A stretch of DNA of 64,000 bases from Pseudorhizobium pelagicum (GCA_000722615.1 JOKI01000010.1:1-64000); one strand, 5' to 3'; positions 24,871 to 33,761 are shown, numbered from the stretch's first letter. Made by a program: numbers and translations. The notes: generated by a model not told the origin, from the sequence alone.

Positions 24871-25845
24871 CTATGCTCTGAGCAGGACCTTGCCCTTTCG
24901 GGCGGATTCGCCGGCCGCGGCAACGGCCTGCTTGATGTCGGCAAGCGCGAAGACCTCCGAGACCGTCAGCTTGATCTCGCCCGCCGTCACGCCCTGGATG
25001 ATCTCGCCAATCAGCGCCATCAGCTTCTCGGGTCCCAGCCTCGGCGCGATCTTCGACAGCCAGAAGCCCTTCACCACCGCCTCCTTGAAGATGAGATCGC
25101 TGGCGGACAGCTCCAGAGGCCGTCCGGACATCAGGCCGAAGGACACCAGCAGCCCCTTCTCGCCCAGCAGCGACAATAGGTCGCCGGCCGAAGATCCTCC
25201 CACGCCGTCGATCGCCGCCCCGATGCGCGCGCCGCCGGTGAGCGTTGACACCTTCTCCCGCCAGCCGTCTTCCGAGGTCGAAACGGCGTGGTCGATCCCC
25301 AGCGCCTGCAACTCCGACACCGCCTCCTCCCGCCGGACAAGGTTGATGACGTTGATGCCGCGCGGCTTGGCAAACAGCGCCAGCGCCTTGCCGACGGCGC
25401 CATTGGCGGCGTTCTGGACGATCCAGCCGCCGCGCTCCACTCCGGCAAAGTCGAGGAGGACCAGCGCGCTCAGCGGCATCGAGATGAGCTGCGCACCTTC
25501 TTCGTCCGAGATTCCGTCGGGCAACGGAACGGCCATGGCCGCGGCGGCGAGATAATACTCCGCCCAGGTTCCCGCTCCCGAGACCGCCACGCGCTGGCCG
25601 ACCTTCAGATGCGTGACGCCATCGCCGAGCGCATCGACGACGCCCATGGCTTCCGTTCCCGCCGATGCCGGCAGCTCCGGCTTGTAGCCGTAGTCGCCGC
25701 TGACCGTCAGAAGGTCATGATTGTGGATGGAGGCCATCACCATCTTCACCCGGATCTGTCCGGCCGCCGGCTTTGGCAGATCCGCCTCGCGAACCTCCAG
25801 CACATCTGCCGGATTGCCGAATCGGGAATGGATTGCAGTGAGCAT
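24871..25845 (-). CDS. Zinc-independent NADPH:quinone reductase-like alcohol dehydrogenase family protein
   Basis: A 324-residue medium-chain dehydrogenase/reductase. The N-terminal GroES-like domain lacks the catalytic zinc ligands and has the quinone-reductase pattern (IHNHDLLTVSGDYGYKPELP). The cofactor-binding domain carries WIVQNAANGAVGKALALFAKP (about 140-160), the QOR version of the Rossmann loop. The physiological substrate is unknown. A divergent promoter region of about 250 bp separates it from rpsU. Confidence 0.88.
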   Translation of the reverse strand: MLTAIHSRFGNPADVLEVREADLPKPAAGQIRVKMVMASIHNHDLLTVSGDYGYKPELPASAGTEAMGVVDALGDGVTHLKVGQRVAVSGAGTWAEYYLAAAAMAVPLPDGISDEEGAQLISMPLSALVLLDFAGVERGGWIVQNAANGAVGKALALFAKPRGINVINLVRREEAVSELQALGIDHAVSTSEDGWREKVSTLTGGARIGAAIDGVGGSSAGDLLSLLGEKGLLVSFGLMSGRPLELSASDLIFKEAVVKGFWLSKIAPRLGPEKLMALIGEIIQGVTAGEIKLTVSEVFALADIKQAVAAAGESARKGKVLLRA

Positions 25846-25955
25846 CGAGATCTCCTTTTCTCACAAGACGACGGCAGATGCGCCACCGTCTTTGTGATCC
25901 GATATAGTGTGCCTCGGATACCTTGAAAGGCGGGGCGCCCGTCCGGAAGATTTTA

Positions 25956-25985
25956 AAGTCCAGAACCCCTATGCCATATGGACTT
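25956..25985. promoter_or_regulatory. Inverted repeat in the rpsU upstream region
   Basis: AAGTCCA (25956-25962) and TGGACTT (25979-25985) form a 7-bp inverted repeat about 115 bp upstream of rpsU. It could be an operator or part of an RNA leader. The rest of 25846-26100 shows no gene. Confidence 0.3.
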
Positions 25986-26100
25986 CAGGCCTGCTTTCTG
26001 ATATTTGCCTGACCCAATTGCCGGGCTGCGCGCCGGGCAAACGTATTCTTTCGCCTGGAATCAGCCTGGCGAGCAACAAACCAAAGGAACGGGATTACAC

Positions 26101-26343
26101 GTGCAGGTACTTGTCCGCGACAACAACGTTGATCAGGCTCTCCGCGCTCTCAAGAAGAAGATGCAGCGTGAAGGCATCTTCCGGGAAATGAAGATGCGCG
26201 ATTACTACGAAAAGCCTTCTGAAAAGCGTGCTCGCGAAAAGGCCGAGGCCGTTCGTCGCGTTCGCAAGCTGGCCCGCAAGCGCATGCAGCGCGAAGGCCT
26301 GATCGCTGCTCCGGCGCGTCCGGCCCCGAGCGCGAGCCGCTAA
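26101..26343 (+). CDS. rpsU: 30S ribosomal protein S21
   Basis: An 80-residue bS21 protein. The core [21 protein letters not shown] and the basic tail [22 protein letters not shown] match alphaproteobacterial S21. The start is GTG 26101 (protein MQVLVRDN), with AAAGGAACGGG upstream; the longer frame from 26005 has no family support. S21 helps initiation-complex formation on the 30S subunit. Rhizobia often have more than one copy. Confidence 0.95.
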   Translation: MQVLVRDNNVDQALRALKKKMQREGIFREMKMRDYYEKPSEKRAREKAEAVRRVRKLARKRMQREGLIAAPARPAPSASR

Positions 26344-26462
26344 TCGGTCGTTTTTTCGACGTTATTTGAGTGCTTATGGGGCGGGGGCGACTTGGTCGCC
26401 GCCGTCCTTACTTTTTCCGGATAGACTTGTCCGCTTCGCCCAACCTCGAGGAACCGCGCCTG

Positions 26463-27347
26463 ATGGCCTTCAAGACTGCTGCTGCTTCTTCCGCAACATT
26501 CGGCATTTCGGCTCTCACCGCGGCGACCCGTAGCAGGACCACTTTCTCGGCCCTGGCGCTGGCGTCGACCGTGCTCCTCGCCAGCTGCTCCACGACCTCC
26601 CAGACGACCGACCTGATCACCGTCGACCGCGCCCAGGGATCGGAGCAGAACATCGCCTCACTGACCGCCGTCATCGCCGCCAATCCTCAGGATCCGGAAG
26701 GCTACAACGTTCGCGGCTCCGCCTACGGTCGCGCCGGCGAATTCCGTCGTGCGCTCGACGACTTCAACCAGGCGATCCAGCTGAACCCGCAGTTCTACCA
26801 GGCCTATGCGAACCGCGCCCTCGTCTATCGCAACATGGGCAAGCCGGTCGAAGCCGCCAGCGACTACAACCGTTCGCTGCAGATCAGTTCGAACTATGAC
26901 GTCGCCTACATCGGCCGCGGCAATATCTACCGCCAGGCCGGCCGCAACGACGAAGCCTTCAACGACTTCAACCGCGCCATCGAGCTCGACACCACCGATG
27001 GCCGCGCCTACCACAACCGCGGCCTGATCTACCAGCTGCGCGGCCAGCACGCGCAGGCGATCGAGGATTTCTCCAAGGCGATCTCGCTGTCGTCAACGGC
27101 AGCCGAACCCTACAACGGCCGCGCCGTCTCCTACCTGGCGCTCGGCGACGACGAGAACGCCTTCGCCGACATCAATCATGCGATCGAGCTGAACGACAAG
27201 CTGGCCGAATCCTGGACAAACCAGGGCCTCGTCTACGAGCGTCGCGGCGACACCCAGCGCGCCGCCCGCTCCTACTCACATGCCGTCGGCCTCGACCCGA
27301 ACTACCAGCCGGCCAAGGATGGCCTCTCCCGCACCCGCGGAAGCTGA
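26463..27347 (+). CDS. TPR-repeat lipoprotein
   Basis: A 294-residue protein with a long signal peptide ending in the lipobox LLASC (lipidated Cys about residue 42), then about six tetratricopeptide repeats, each with the pattern A-x-x-D-(F/Y)-x-x-A-I-x-L (for example AIEDFSKAISLSSTAAEPY). It resembles NlpI-type TPR lipoproteins and is probably a periplasmic scaffold. I chose ATG 26463 because the lipobox is then correctly placed; the frame opens earlier at 26370. Confidence 0.88.
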   Translation: MAFKTAAASSATFGISALTAATRSRTTFSALALASTVLLASCSTTSQTTDLITVDRAQGSEQNIASLTAVIAANPQDPEGYNVRGSAYGRAGEFRRALDDFNQAIQLNPQFYQAYANRALVYRNMGKPVEAASDYNRSLQISSNYDVAYIGRGNIYRQAGRNDEAFNDFNRAIELDTTDGRAYHNRGLIYQLRGQHAQAIEDFSKAISLSSTAAEPYNGRAVSYLALGDDENAFADINHAIELNDKLAESWTNQGLVYERRGDTQRAARSYSHAVGLDPNYQPAKDGLSRTRGS

Positions 27348-27366
27348 GAGGCGTCCCACCTCTCAG
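27344..27366. terminator. Hairpin between convergent genes
   Basis: CTGAGAGG (27344-27351) pairs with CCTCTCAG (27359-27366), an 8-bp perfect stem with a 7-base loop. The TPR lipoprotein stop codon lies inside the left arm. It sits between two convergent genes and may serve both, although no strong T-run follows. Confidence 0.45.
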
Positions 27367-27414
27367 CGTCAGGCCTCTTGGCAGCCCGAGCTACCGCGAG
27401 ACGGCTGACCCGCC

Positions 27415-28434
27415 TCAGCGCCAGCCGAGCGCTGGCGCCACATGCTTGAGGATCGCCTCGATCACATGGGCATTGTAGTCCACGCCGAGCTGGTTCGGCA
27501 CGGTCAACAGCAGCGTATCGGCCTCCGCCACCGCCTCGTCCTGCCGCAGTTCCTCGATCAGCACGTCGGGCTCCGCCGCATAGGACCGACCGAAGATGGC
27601 GCGCGTGCTGGCGTCGAGATAGCCGATCGAATCCTGATCCTTGCTGCGGCCGAAATAGGTGCGGTCGATGTCGTTGACGATCGCAAAGATCGAGCGTGAC
27701 ACCGAGACGCGCGGCGTGCGCGCATGGCCGGCCTCCTTCCAGGCATCGCGATAGGCGCGGATCTGCTTGGCCTGCTGGATGTGGAAGGCCTCGCCCGTCT
27801 CGTCGTCCTTCAGCGTCGACGACTGCAGGTTCATGCCGAGCTTCGCCGCCCAGACGGCCGTCGCGTTCGAGCCGGCACCCCACCAGATGCGGTCGCGCAG
27901 CCCTTCGGAGAAGGGCTCCAGGCGCAGCATGCCCGGCGGGTTCGGGAACATCGGTCGCGGATTGGGCTTGGCGAAGCCCTCGCCCTTCAGCACGTCGAGG
28001 AGCACTTCCGCATGGCGGCGGCCCATGTCGGCATCGCTCTGGCCTTCCTGCGGTTCATAGCCGAAATAGCGCCAGCCATCGATCACCTGCTCCGGAGAAC
28101 CGCGGCTGATGCCCAGCTGCAGCCGTCCGCCGGAAATCAGGTCGGCGGCGCCGGCGTCTTCCGCCATGTAGAGCGGGTTCTCGTAGCGCATGTCGATGAC
28201 GCCCGTGCCGATCTCGATCTTGCTCGTCTTCGCACCCACCGCCGCGAGCAGCGGGAACGGCGAGGCGAGCTGCCGGGCGAAATGGTGGACGCGGAAATAG
28301 GCCCCGTCGGCCCCCAGTTCCTCGGCGGCGACGGCAAGATCGATCGACTGCAACAGCGCATCGCCGGCCGAGCGCGTGCCCGACTGCGGCGACGGCGACC
28401 AGTGGCCGAACGAGAGGAAACCGATCTTCTTCAT
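27415..28434 (-). CDS. LLM-class flavin-dependent oxidoreductase (luciferase-like monooxygenase)
   Basis: A 339-residue member of the bacterial luciferase-like superfamily. Family features are GAYFRVHHFARQLASPFPLL, then KIEIGTGVIDMRYENPLYMAEDAGAADLISGGRLQLGISRGSPEQ, which shapes the FMN/F420 pocket. A flavin-dependent monooxygenase or reductase reaction is expected; the substrate is unknown. ATG 28434 has AAGGAG nine bases upstream and is preferred over the longer frame from 28482. Confidence 0.88.
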   Translation of the reverse strand: MKKIGFLSFGHWSPSPQSGTRSAGDALLQSIDLAVAAEELGADGAYFRVHHFARQLASPFPLLAAVGAKTSKIEIGTGVIDMRYENPLYMAEDAGAADLISGGRLQLGISRGSPEQVIDGWRYFGYEPQEGQSDADMGRRHAEVLLDVLKGEGFAKPNPRPMFPNPPGMLRLEPFSEGLRDRIWWGAGSNATAVWAAKLGMNLQSSTLKDDETGEAFHIQQAKQIRAYRDAWKEAGHARTPRVSVSRSIFAIVNDIDRTYFGRSKDQDSIGYLDASTRAIFGRSYAAEPDVLIEELRQDEAVAEADTLLLTVPNQLGVDYNAHVIEAILKHVAPALGWR

Positions 28435-28560
28435 GGGGTGCTCCTTACGGGGACGCGGGATGTCTGCCCCGGTATATGGCACGCCGTGCTGTATTCCGTC
28501 AGTGGACGGGATGAGACGGATCGTTCACGGATGCTGAACGGCGTCTTCCGACCGCGGATG

Positions 28561-28965
28561 TCAGCCAAGGCCTTTCAGCGGGTTGGCGATCACCAATCCC
28601 TCTATCGTCATCCCGTCCTGCAGATCCTCCGACAGAAGCCGATCGCATCCGCTTTCCAGGGCGGCCGCGGCAATCATCGCATCGTAGACGGACAACTGGT
28701 AGCGCTCCGCTAGCCGCAAGCCCAGGTCATGGACATCCGTCGTCAGAGGAACGACATCGAGCAGCGCGCGGCAGCTGGCCAGGAACATGTGAACTTCCGT
28801 CCAGGAAAACCCGAGCTTGCGCCGGGCGACATTCGCAAATTCGTTCAGCACCTGAACGCTGACATAGCCGCCCGCCCGCACCGCCTCTTCCGCGGCATCT
28901 GCCTTGCGGGCATCTGAGGATACAAGATAGATCAGGATATTGGTGTCGATGAAGCTAGCGGCCAT
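28561..28965 (-). CDS. vapC: VapC-type PIN-domain toxin
   Basis: A 134-residue PIN ribonuclease. Acidic active-site residues are present: Asp7 in FIDTNILIYL, Glu42 in VLNEFANV, Asp95 in LSVYDAMIAAAA and a fourth acidic residue near 114 (LLSEDLQD). Members cleave RNA, often tRNA. Its start overlaps the end of the upstream antitoxin gene by 11 bases, the usual toxin-antitoxin coupling. Confidence 0.9.
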   Translation of the reverse strand: MAASFIDTNILIYLVSSDARKADAAEEAVRAGGYVSVQVLNEFANVARRKLGFSWTEVHMFLASCRALLDVVPLTTDVHDLGLRLAERYQLSVYDAMIAAAALESGCDRLLSEDLQDGMTIEGLVIANPLKGLG

Positions 28966-29185
28966 TCGCCTCGTCCCGATCGAACACGAAGTCGTCGGGC
29001 AGGCGTCCGCGGAACAGCCTCAACCGCTCGATCAGGTCCTGGCGCGTCGGCTTGCGCGCCACCTCAAACTCGGCCGCGTCGACCGCACGGATCTGGATCT
29101 CGTCGCCTTCCTTGAGATCCAGCGCCTCGACGACGGAAGCCGGCAGCCTGACGGCCAGGCTGTTGCCCCACTTGGAAACCTGCAT
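28955..29185 (-). CDS. vapB: AbrB/MazE-fold antitoxin (VapB-like)
   Basis: A 76-residue antitoxin. The N-terminal swapped-hairpin AbrB DNA-binding motif is clear (VSKWGNSLAVRLPASVVEAL), followed by LKEGDEIQIR. The C-terminal half (LIERLRLFRGRLPDDFVFDRDE) should bind and mask the PIN toxin. ATG 29185 has GGAGG six bases upstream. An inverted repeat at 29198-29223 is the likely autoregulatory operator. Confidence 0.9.
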   Translation of the reverse strand: MQVSKWGNSLAVRLPASVVEALDLKEGDEIQIRAVDAAEFEVARKPTRQDLIERLRLFRGRLPDDFVFDRDEANGR

Positions 29186-29197
29186 TGCGAGCCTCCG

Positions 29198-29223
29198 GAT
29201 ATACGTTGAAAGCAGTGTATATC
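29198..29223 (-). promoter_or_regulatory. Likely VapB autoregulatory operator
   Basis: A perfect inverted repeat GATATAC-N12-GTATATC lies 13 bases upstream of the vapB start. AT-rich palindromes of this kind are typical binding sites for AbrB-type antitoxin/toxin complexes, and the TATAT stretches could overlap the -10 element. Binding is inferred. Confidence 0.6.
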
Positions 29224-29240
29224 TACGCCCGATCAGGGCA

Positions 29241-29267
29241 AAAGAAAAGCCCGGCATGGCCGGGCTT
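29241..29267 (-). terminator. Rho-independent terminator of the pnt operon
   Basis: On the minus strand a 9-bp perfect stem AAGCCCGGC/GCCGGGCTT with an ATG-complement loop (29247-29267) is followed by TTTTCTTT. It lies 27 bp past the pntB stop codon. Confidence 0.85.
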
Positions 29268-29294
29268 CCTCCGTCGCATCCATGGCATCACGTC

Positions 29295-30695
29295 TCAGTG
29301 CTTCATCGCCTTGACGATGTCGTCGGTCATCTTCTTGGCGTCGCCGAGCAGCATCATCGTGCCGTCCTTGTAGAACAGCGTGTTGTCGATGCCGGCATAA
29401 CCGGAGCCGAGCGAGCGCTTGACGAAGAGGCAGGTCCGGGCCTTGTCGACGTCGAGGATCGGCATGCCGTAGATCGGCGAGGACTTGTCGTCGCGCGCCG
29501 CCGGATTGGTGACGTCGTTGGCGCCGATGACATAGGCGACATCGGCCTGCGCGAACTCGCCGTTGATGTCTTCCAGCTCGAAGACCTCGTCATAGGGGAC
29601 GTTGGCTTCGGCCAGCAGCACGTTCATGTGGCCCGGCATGCGGCCCGCCACCGGGTGGATCGCGTATTTCACCTCGACGCCGTATTCTTTCAGCGTGTCG
29701 GCCAGTTCCCGCAGTGCGTGCTGGGCCTGGGCGACCGCCATGCCGTAGCCCGGCACGATGATCACCTTCTGGGCGTTCTGCATCAGGAAGGCGGCGTCTT
29801 CGGCCGAGCCCTGCTTGACCGACAGCTGCACGCCGTCGTCGGCACCGGCTGCCGCCGCCTCGCCGCCAAAGCCGCCGAGAATGACCGAGACGAAGGAGCG
29901 GTTCATCCCCTTGCACATGATGTAGGAGAGGATCGCCCCGGACGAGCCGACCAGCGCGCCGGTGATGATCAGCGCCAGATTGCCGAGCGTGAAACCGATT
30001 CCCGCTGCCGCCCAGCCGGAATAGGAGTTCAGCATCGAGACGACCACCGGCATGTCGGCGCCGCCGATCGGCACGATCAGCAGCACGCCGAGCGCCAGCG
30101 CCAGCACGACGATCAGCCAGAAATCGAAATGGCTTTCCGACAGCGTCAGGCCGACCATGAAGAGGACGATCGCCACAAGCAGGCCGATGTTGATCCAGTG
30201 CCTGTAGGGCAGCAGGATCGGCTTGCCCGACATGCGCCCGTCGAGCTTCAGATAGGCGATGATCGATCCGGTAAAGGTGATCGCGCCGATCGCGGCCCCG
30301 AGCGCCATCTCGATGAGCGCCTGACCGTGGATCTCGCCGATCATGCCGATGCCGAAGGACACCGGATCGTAGAGTGCGGCGGCCGCCACCATGACGGCGG
30401 CAAGCCCGACCAGCGAATGAAAGCCGGCAACCAGCTGCGGCATGGCCGTCATCGGGATGGTGCGGGCGATATAGGCGCCGGCACCGCCACCGATGGCGAG
30501 CGCCACGACGATCAGGACGAGACCGCCGAAGCTTGGGGTGGCGAGCAGCAGGGTCGTGCCGATGGCGATCGCCATGCCGACCATGCCGTAGACATTGCCC
30601 TGGCGGCTGGTGGTCGGATGGGAAAGGCCCCTGAGCGCCATGATGAAGAGGACGCCGGAGACGAGATAGAGGAAGGCGGCGAGGTTCTGTGACAT
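29295..30695 (-). CDS. pntB: NAD(P) transhydrogenase subunit beta
   Basis: A 466-residue beta subunit of the proton-translocating transhydrogenase, which drives NADPH formation with the proton gradient. The N-terminal half has many membrane helices (domain II) and the C-terminal half is the NADP(H)-binding domain III with VIIVPGYGMAVAQAQHAL (about 316-333) and NDVTNPAA. It follows pntAB by 13 bp and is closed by a strong terminator. Confidence 0.96.
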   Translation of the reverse strand: MSQNLAAFLYLVSGVLFIMALRGLSHPTTSRQGNVYGMVGMAIAIGTTLLLATPSFGGLVLIVVALAIGGGAGAYIARTIPMTAMPQLVAGFHSLVGLAAVMVAAAALYDPVSFGIGMIGEIHGQALIEMALGAAIGAITFTGSIIAYLKLDGRMSGKPILLPYRHWINIGLLVAIVLFMVGLTLSESHFDFWLIVVLALALGVLLIVPIGGADMPVVVSMLNSYSGWAAAGIGFTLGNLALIITGALVGSSGAILSYIMCKGMNRSFVSVILGGFGGEAAAAGADDGVQLSVKQGSAEDAAFLMQNAQKVIIVPGYGMAVAQAQHALRELADTLKEYGVEVKYAIHPVAGRMPGHMNVLLAEANVPYDEVFELEDINGEFAQADVAYVIGANDVTNPAARDDKSSPIYGMPILDVDKARTCLFVKRSLGSGYAGIDNTLFYKDGTMMLLGDAKKMTDDIVKAMKH

Positions 30696-30708
30696 GTTCC
30701 CAGGCCCC

Positions 30709-31119
30709 TCAGCGATCTTTTTTCTTGTACATGGCCAGCATCCGGCTGGTCACCAGGAAGCCGCCGAAGATGTTGACCGAGACGAGCACCAGCGCCACGA
30801 AGCCGAAGCCCGTGGCATAGCCGCTGGCGGAAATGCCCACGGCCAGCAGCGCGCCGACGACGATGACCGAGGAGATCGCATTGGTGACCGCCATCAGCGG
30901 CGTGTGCAGCGCCGGCGTTACCGACCAGACGACGTAATAGCCGACGAAGATCGACAGCACGAAGATCGCCAGCCGGAAGACGAAGGGATCGATTGCGCCG
31001 CCGGAGACGCCATGCGCGGCCATGGCCACGGCATCCGGCGCCTGTTCGGCCGCGACCTTCACGGACTGCACCGCCTGATCGAGCTGCTCCAGCGCGGAAT
31101 TCATCAGGTCGCTCGCCAT
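30709..31119 (-). CDS. pntAB: NAD(P) transhydrogenase subunit alpha, membrane part
   Basis: A 136-residue protein forming the membrane helices of a split alpha subunit (FVFRLAIFVLSIFVGYYVVWSVTPALHTPLMAVTNAISS). The three-gene split is normal in alphaproteobacteria. ATG 31119 overlaps the TGA of pntAA (TGATG) and has AAGGAGGAG upstream; a GTG one codon earlier is also possible. Confidence 0.95.
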   Translation of the reverse strand: MASDLMNSALEQLDQAVQSVKVAAEQAPDAVAMAAHGVSGGAIDPFVFRLAIFVLSIFVGYYVVWSVTPALHTPLMAVTNAISSVIVVGALLAVGISASGYATGFGFVALVLVSVNIFGGFLVTSRMLAMYKKKDR

Positions 31120-32402
31120 CACAGCTCCTCCTTCTTGTCAGGCGTTGCCTTTGCGGGTGCCTTGCGGGTCCGCTTCGGCTTCACGGCTTCCTCCGCAGGC
31201 GGCGCGGCACCTGCCGGGTCCCGCAGCGGCTCGGCTGCAGCCGGATCCGCAGGAGCAGCCTCCGCAGCAAGCGCGGCCTCGGCGAAATTGGGGTGCACCA
31301 CCTTGCCGCCCTGCGTCAGCATGGTCGCCTTGACGAGTTCGTCGTCCGCATTGATGGAAAACGTCTTGGTTTCCTTGTCGACCATGGTCTCCAGAAAGGC
31401 GAAGAGGTTCTTGGCGTAGAGCGCCGAGGCCGATGCCGCGACGCGGCCGGGAACATTGTCGTAGCCGATCACCGTCACGCCCTCGACCGTGGCGACGGAG
31501 CCCTTCACCGAACCCTCGATATTGCCGCCTCGCTCGACGGCGAGATCCACGGCGACGGAGCCGGGTTTCATGGCGGCGAGCATGGCACGCGTCACGAGGC
31601 GCGGCGCCGGACGGCCGGGGATGAGCGCGGTGGTGATGACGATGTCCTGCTTGGCGATGTGCTCGGCAACCAGCGCCGCCTGCTTGGCCTGATAGGCCTC
31701 CGACATCTGCTTGGCATAGCCGCCGGCGGTCTCGGCGGCCTTGAACTCGTCGTCCTCGACGGCGATGAACTTGGCGCCGAGCGAGGCGACCTGTTCCTTG
31801 GCGGCGGGACGCACGTCGGTTGCGGTCACGATGGCACCGAGGCGGCGCGCCGTGGCGATCGCCTGCAGGCCGGCAACGCCCGCGCCCATGACGAAGACCT
31901 TGGCAGCGGGCACGGTGCCGGCCGCCGTCATCATCATCGGCAGGGCGCGACCGTATTCATGCGCGGCATCGATGACGGCGCGGTAGCCGGCAAGGTTTGC
32001 CTGCGACGACAGCACATCCATCGACTGGGCGCGGGTGATGCGCGGCATCAGTTCCAAGGCAAAGGTGGTCAGGCCGGCACGCGCCATGGCGGCAAGCGCC
32101 GCCTCGTTGCCATAGGGGTCCATGCTGGCGAAAACCGCAGCACCCGATTTGTAGCGGGAAATCTCGTCGGCGCCGGGACGGTTCACCTTCAGCACGATGT
32201 CGGCCGATGCGGCATCGGCGACCGTGCCGATCCGCGCGCCCGCCGTCTCGTAATCGCTGTCGAGAATGCCCGATCTTGCTCCGGCGCCCGCTTCGACCAC
32301 GAGGTCGAAGCCCAGGCCGGTCAGACGCTTCACCGTGTCGGCGGATGCCGCAACCCGCCGCTCACCTTCCCCCTCCCGGGGAATAAAGATCATGTTCGCC
32401 AA
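31119..32402 (-). CDS. pntAA: NAD(P) transhydrogenase subunit alpha, NAD-binding part
   Basis: A 427-residue soluble alpha subunit holding the NAD(H)-binding domain I. Typical motifs are IFIPREGEGERRVAASADTV at the N-terminus and KVFVMGAGVAGLQAIATARRLGA (about 165-187). The C-terminus has a Pro/Ala/Lys-rich tail ending AKATPDKKEEL. The start is a TTG at 32402 with GAGAGGGG six to seven bases upstream; an ATG three codons later lacks a well-placed ribosome-binding site. It is translationally coupled to pntAB. Confidence 0.95.
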   Translation of the reverse strand: MANMIFIPREGEGERRVAASADTVKRLTGLGFDLVVEAGAGARSGILDSDYETAGARIGTVADAASADIVLKVNRPGADEISRYKSGAAVFASMDPYGNEAALAAMARAGLTTFALELMPRITRAQSMDVLSSQANLAGYRAVIDAAHEYGRALPMMMTAAGTVPAAKVFVMGAGVAGLQAIATARRLGAIVTATDVRPAAKEQVASLGAKFIAVEDDEFKAAETAGGYAKQMSEAYQAKQAALVAEHIAKQDIVITTALIPGRPAPRLVTRAMLAAMKPGSVAVDLAVERGGNIEGSVKGSVATVEGVTVIGYDNVPGRVAASASALYAKNLFAFLETMVDKETKTFSINADDELVKATMLTQGGKVVHPNFAEAALAAEAAPADPAAAEPLRDPAGAAPPAEEAVKPKRTRKAPAKATPDKKEEL

Positions 32403-32479
32403 AATACGCCCCTCTCAGTCTCAACTTGCGGACCCGACAGAGTCGCGCCCGCCCTCCCCGACTTCAGCTGGCGCAGATG

Positions 32480-32704
32480 TCAGCGAAGCAGGTAGAAGCC
32501 GGCAGCGTTGAGGACGATGAAGATGATCAGGCCACCGAAGAAGCCGGCGCCGCCGAAGAAGCCGGCGGCCATGGCGATCATCAGCACGACGAGGTGCATC
32601 GTGGTCCACTTGGAAATGGTGAGGAACTTCTCGTAAGTTCTCTCGTGTTCGGCGTAATCCATATGGGCGCCCGTTTCGATCGGCCCGGTGCTGTGGTTGT
32701 CCAT
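32480..32704 (-). CDS. aa3-type cytochrome c oxidase subunit IV
   Basis: A 74-residue protein with a soluble N-terminus (MDYAEHERTYEKFL) and two hydrophobic segments (TMHLVVLMIAMAAGFF and GGLIIFIVLNAAGFYLL). This pattern identifies the small alphaproteobacterial aa3 oxidase subunit IV family. AAGGGAG lies upstream of ATG 32704. It precedes pntAA on the same strand by about 75 bp, a neighbour pair seen in rhizobia. Confidence 0.88.
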   Translation of the reverse strand: MDNHSTGPIETGAHMDYAEHERTYEKFLTISKWTTMHLVVLMIAMAAGFFGGAGFFGGLIIFIVLNAAGFYLLR

Positions 32705-32898
32705 GTGTCGTCTCCCTTGCGCAGCGCGCGCATGCGCCGATCAAGCGCAGCAACGGCCCTCGAAAACCTGATCTTGTCCGTCCCGAACCGCCCCAAAGCG
32801 GCGGGCCGAACCCTACTTCAGGCCTTACACAAAGCCACCTCGAAGCGCAATGGCACCTTATGGCGCAGGCGACCTCCCCGCCGGCTTTCGACCTGACT

Positions 32899-33660
32899 TC
32901 AGCTGGGGCGGATGGGCTGGCGGGCAAGCGCCTGCGCAGACCGCGCCGTCGGCAGGATCGTCAGCGGCGGCATGCCGCTCGGCGGCGACCGGTCGAACAT
33001 CAGGCGGCGCTCGTAGGGCTGCGAATCGTAGATCGGAAACCGCGCGAGAAGCTTGTTGCGGATCTCGCGGGTTCGTGATGCCAGCAGAGTGAGTTCGAAG
33101 CCATAGAGGCTCGTGAATGTCGGCGGCACGACTGTATCGGCATAGAAGTAGCGACGGTAGAAAGCCGAATGTGCGGGCCGAATATGCTGGAGCATCCGGT
33201 CCGCATTGAAATGAATGGCCGCCATGATCGTCGGCCGCACGGTCAGATATGGAAGCGCGGAACGCTCCCCGTTCAGATCCGGATCAATCGCCAGCCGCGC
33301 CGGATCGATCAACGTCAGGCCCGCGTCAAGAAAGGCATTCAGGGCATCCGGGAAGACGCCGCCGGACTGGCTCAACCGATGTTCGGGCGTCACATGGTGA
33401 ACCCTCACCGTGCTCACAAGTTCTTCGTAGAGATAGACGCCGAAGACATAGGCGTGGTCGTCGAAATCGGCTTCGTCCAGCATATTGCCTGCTGAACGCG
33501 GAAGAACTCCCCGCTCGCGGTAGGACTTGTAGCGAAGACGAGCAATGTCTTCGAAGTCCTCCTGGTCTTCAATACGCCGGTACTCGACTGTATCGAGGAC
33601 CGAAAGCAACTTTTCTGGAAATCCTTGTGCGAGAGTGAGGCTATTCTGGATATGGCGCAT
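32899..33660 (-). CDS. FeeM-like N-acyl amino acid synthase (GNAT/autoinducer-synthase fold)
   Basis: A 253-residue protein. The region from YRRIEDQEDFEDIARLRYKSY through VRVHHV to RLAIDPDL has the layout of FeeM/LuxI-type GNAT acyltransferases, which join an acyl group from acyl-ACP to an amino acid or amino compound. A Tyr-rich segment (HSAFYRRYFYADTVVPP) follows, as in rhizobial homologues. Neither acyl nor acceptor substrate can be predicted. There is no LuxR-type gene next to it. AGGAG (33671-33676 region) supports ATG 33660, and two CtrA-type sites lie just upstream. A membrane GGDEF-EAL gene lies upstream on the same strand. Confidence 0.75.
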   Translation of the reverse strand: MRHIQNSLTLAQGFPEKLLSVLDTVEYRRIEDQEDFEDIARLRYKSYRERGVLPRSAGNMLDEADFDDHAYVFGVYLYEELVSTVRVHHVTPEHRLSQSGGVFPDALNAFLDAGLTLIDPARLAIDPDLNGERSALPYLTVRPTIMAAIHFNADRMLQHIRPAHSAFYRRYFYADTVVPPTFTSLYGFELTLLASRTREIRNKLLARFPIYDSQPYERRLMFDRSPPSGMPPLTILPTARSAQALARQPIRPS

Positions 33661-33678
33661 TCGCGGGCGATCTCCTGA

Positions 33679-33699
33679 GGGTTAACGAGAGGTTAACCC
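33679..33699 (-). promoter_or_regulatory. CtrA-type box upstream of the FeeM-like gene
   Basis: GGGTTAAC-N5-GTTAACCC is a perfect 8-bp inverted repeat. Within it TTAA (33682-33685) and TTAA (33693-33696) are exactly seven bases apart, matching the CtrA consensus TTAA-N7-TTAAC. It ends 19 bases before the start codon. The CtrA match is to a known consensus; binding is inferred. Confidence 0.6.
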
Positions 33700-33753
33700 G
33701 AGATTCCGCAATGCGTGCGCCAAACGTGACAATCCGTTGGAATTTCAGAGAAT

Positions 33754-33761
33754 ATGGTTAA
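33754..33761 (-). promoter_or_regulatory. CtrA-type half-site
   Basis: The minus strand reads TTAACCAT, identical to the CtrA half-site consensus, 55 bp upstream of the full box. An 8-base match alone is weak, but its position next to the full TTAA-N7-TTAA box raises its value. Confidence 0.4.

Noticed and set aside
29052..32495. Plus-strand frames opposite the pnt operon
   Set aside because: His/Asp/Arg-rich shadow translation of membrane-protein genes on the minus strand.
32441..32910. Similar short segments GACTTCAGCTGG near 32459 and 32890 as a dispersed repeat
   Set aside because: The similarity covers only about 12-20 bases with mismatches, too short to call a repeat family.
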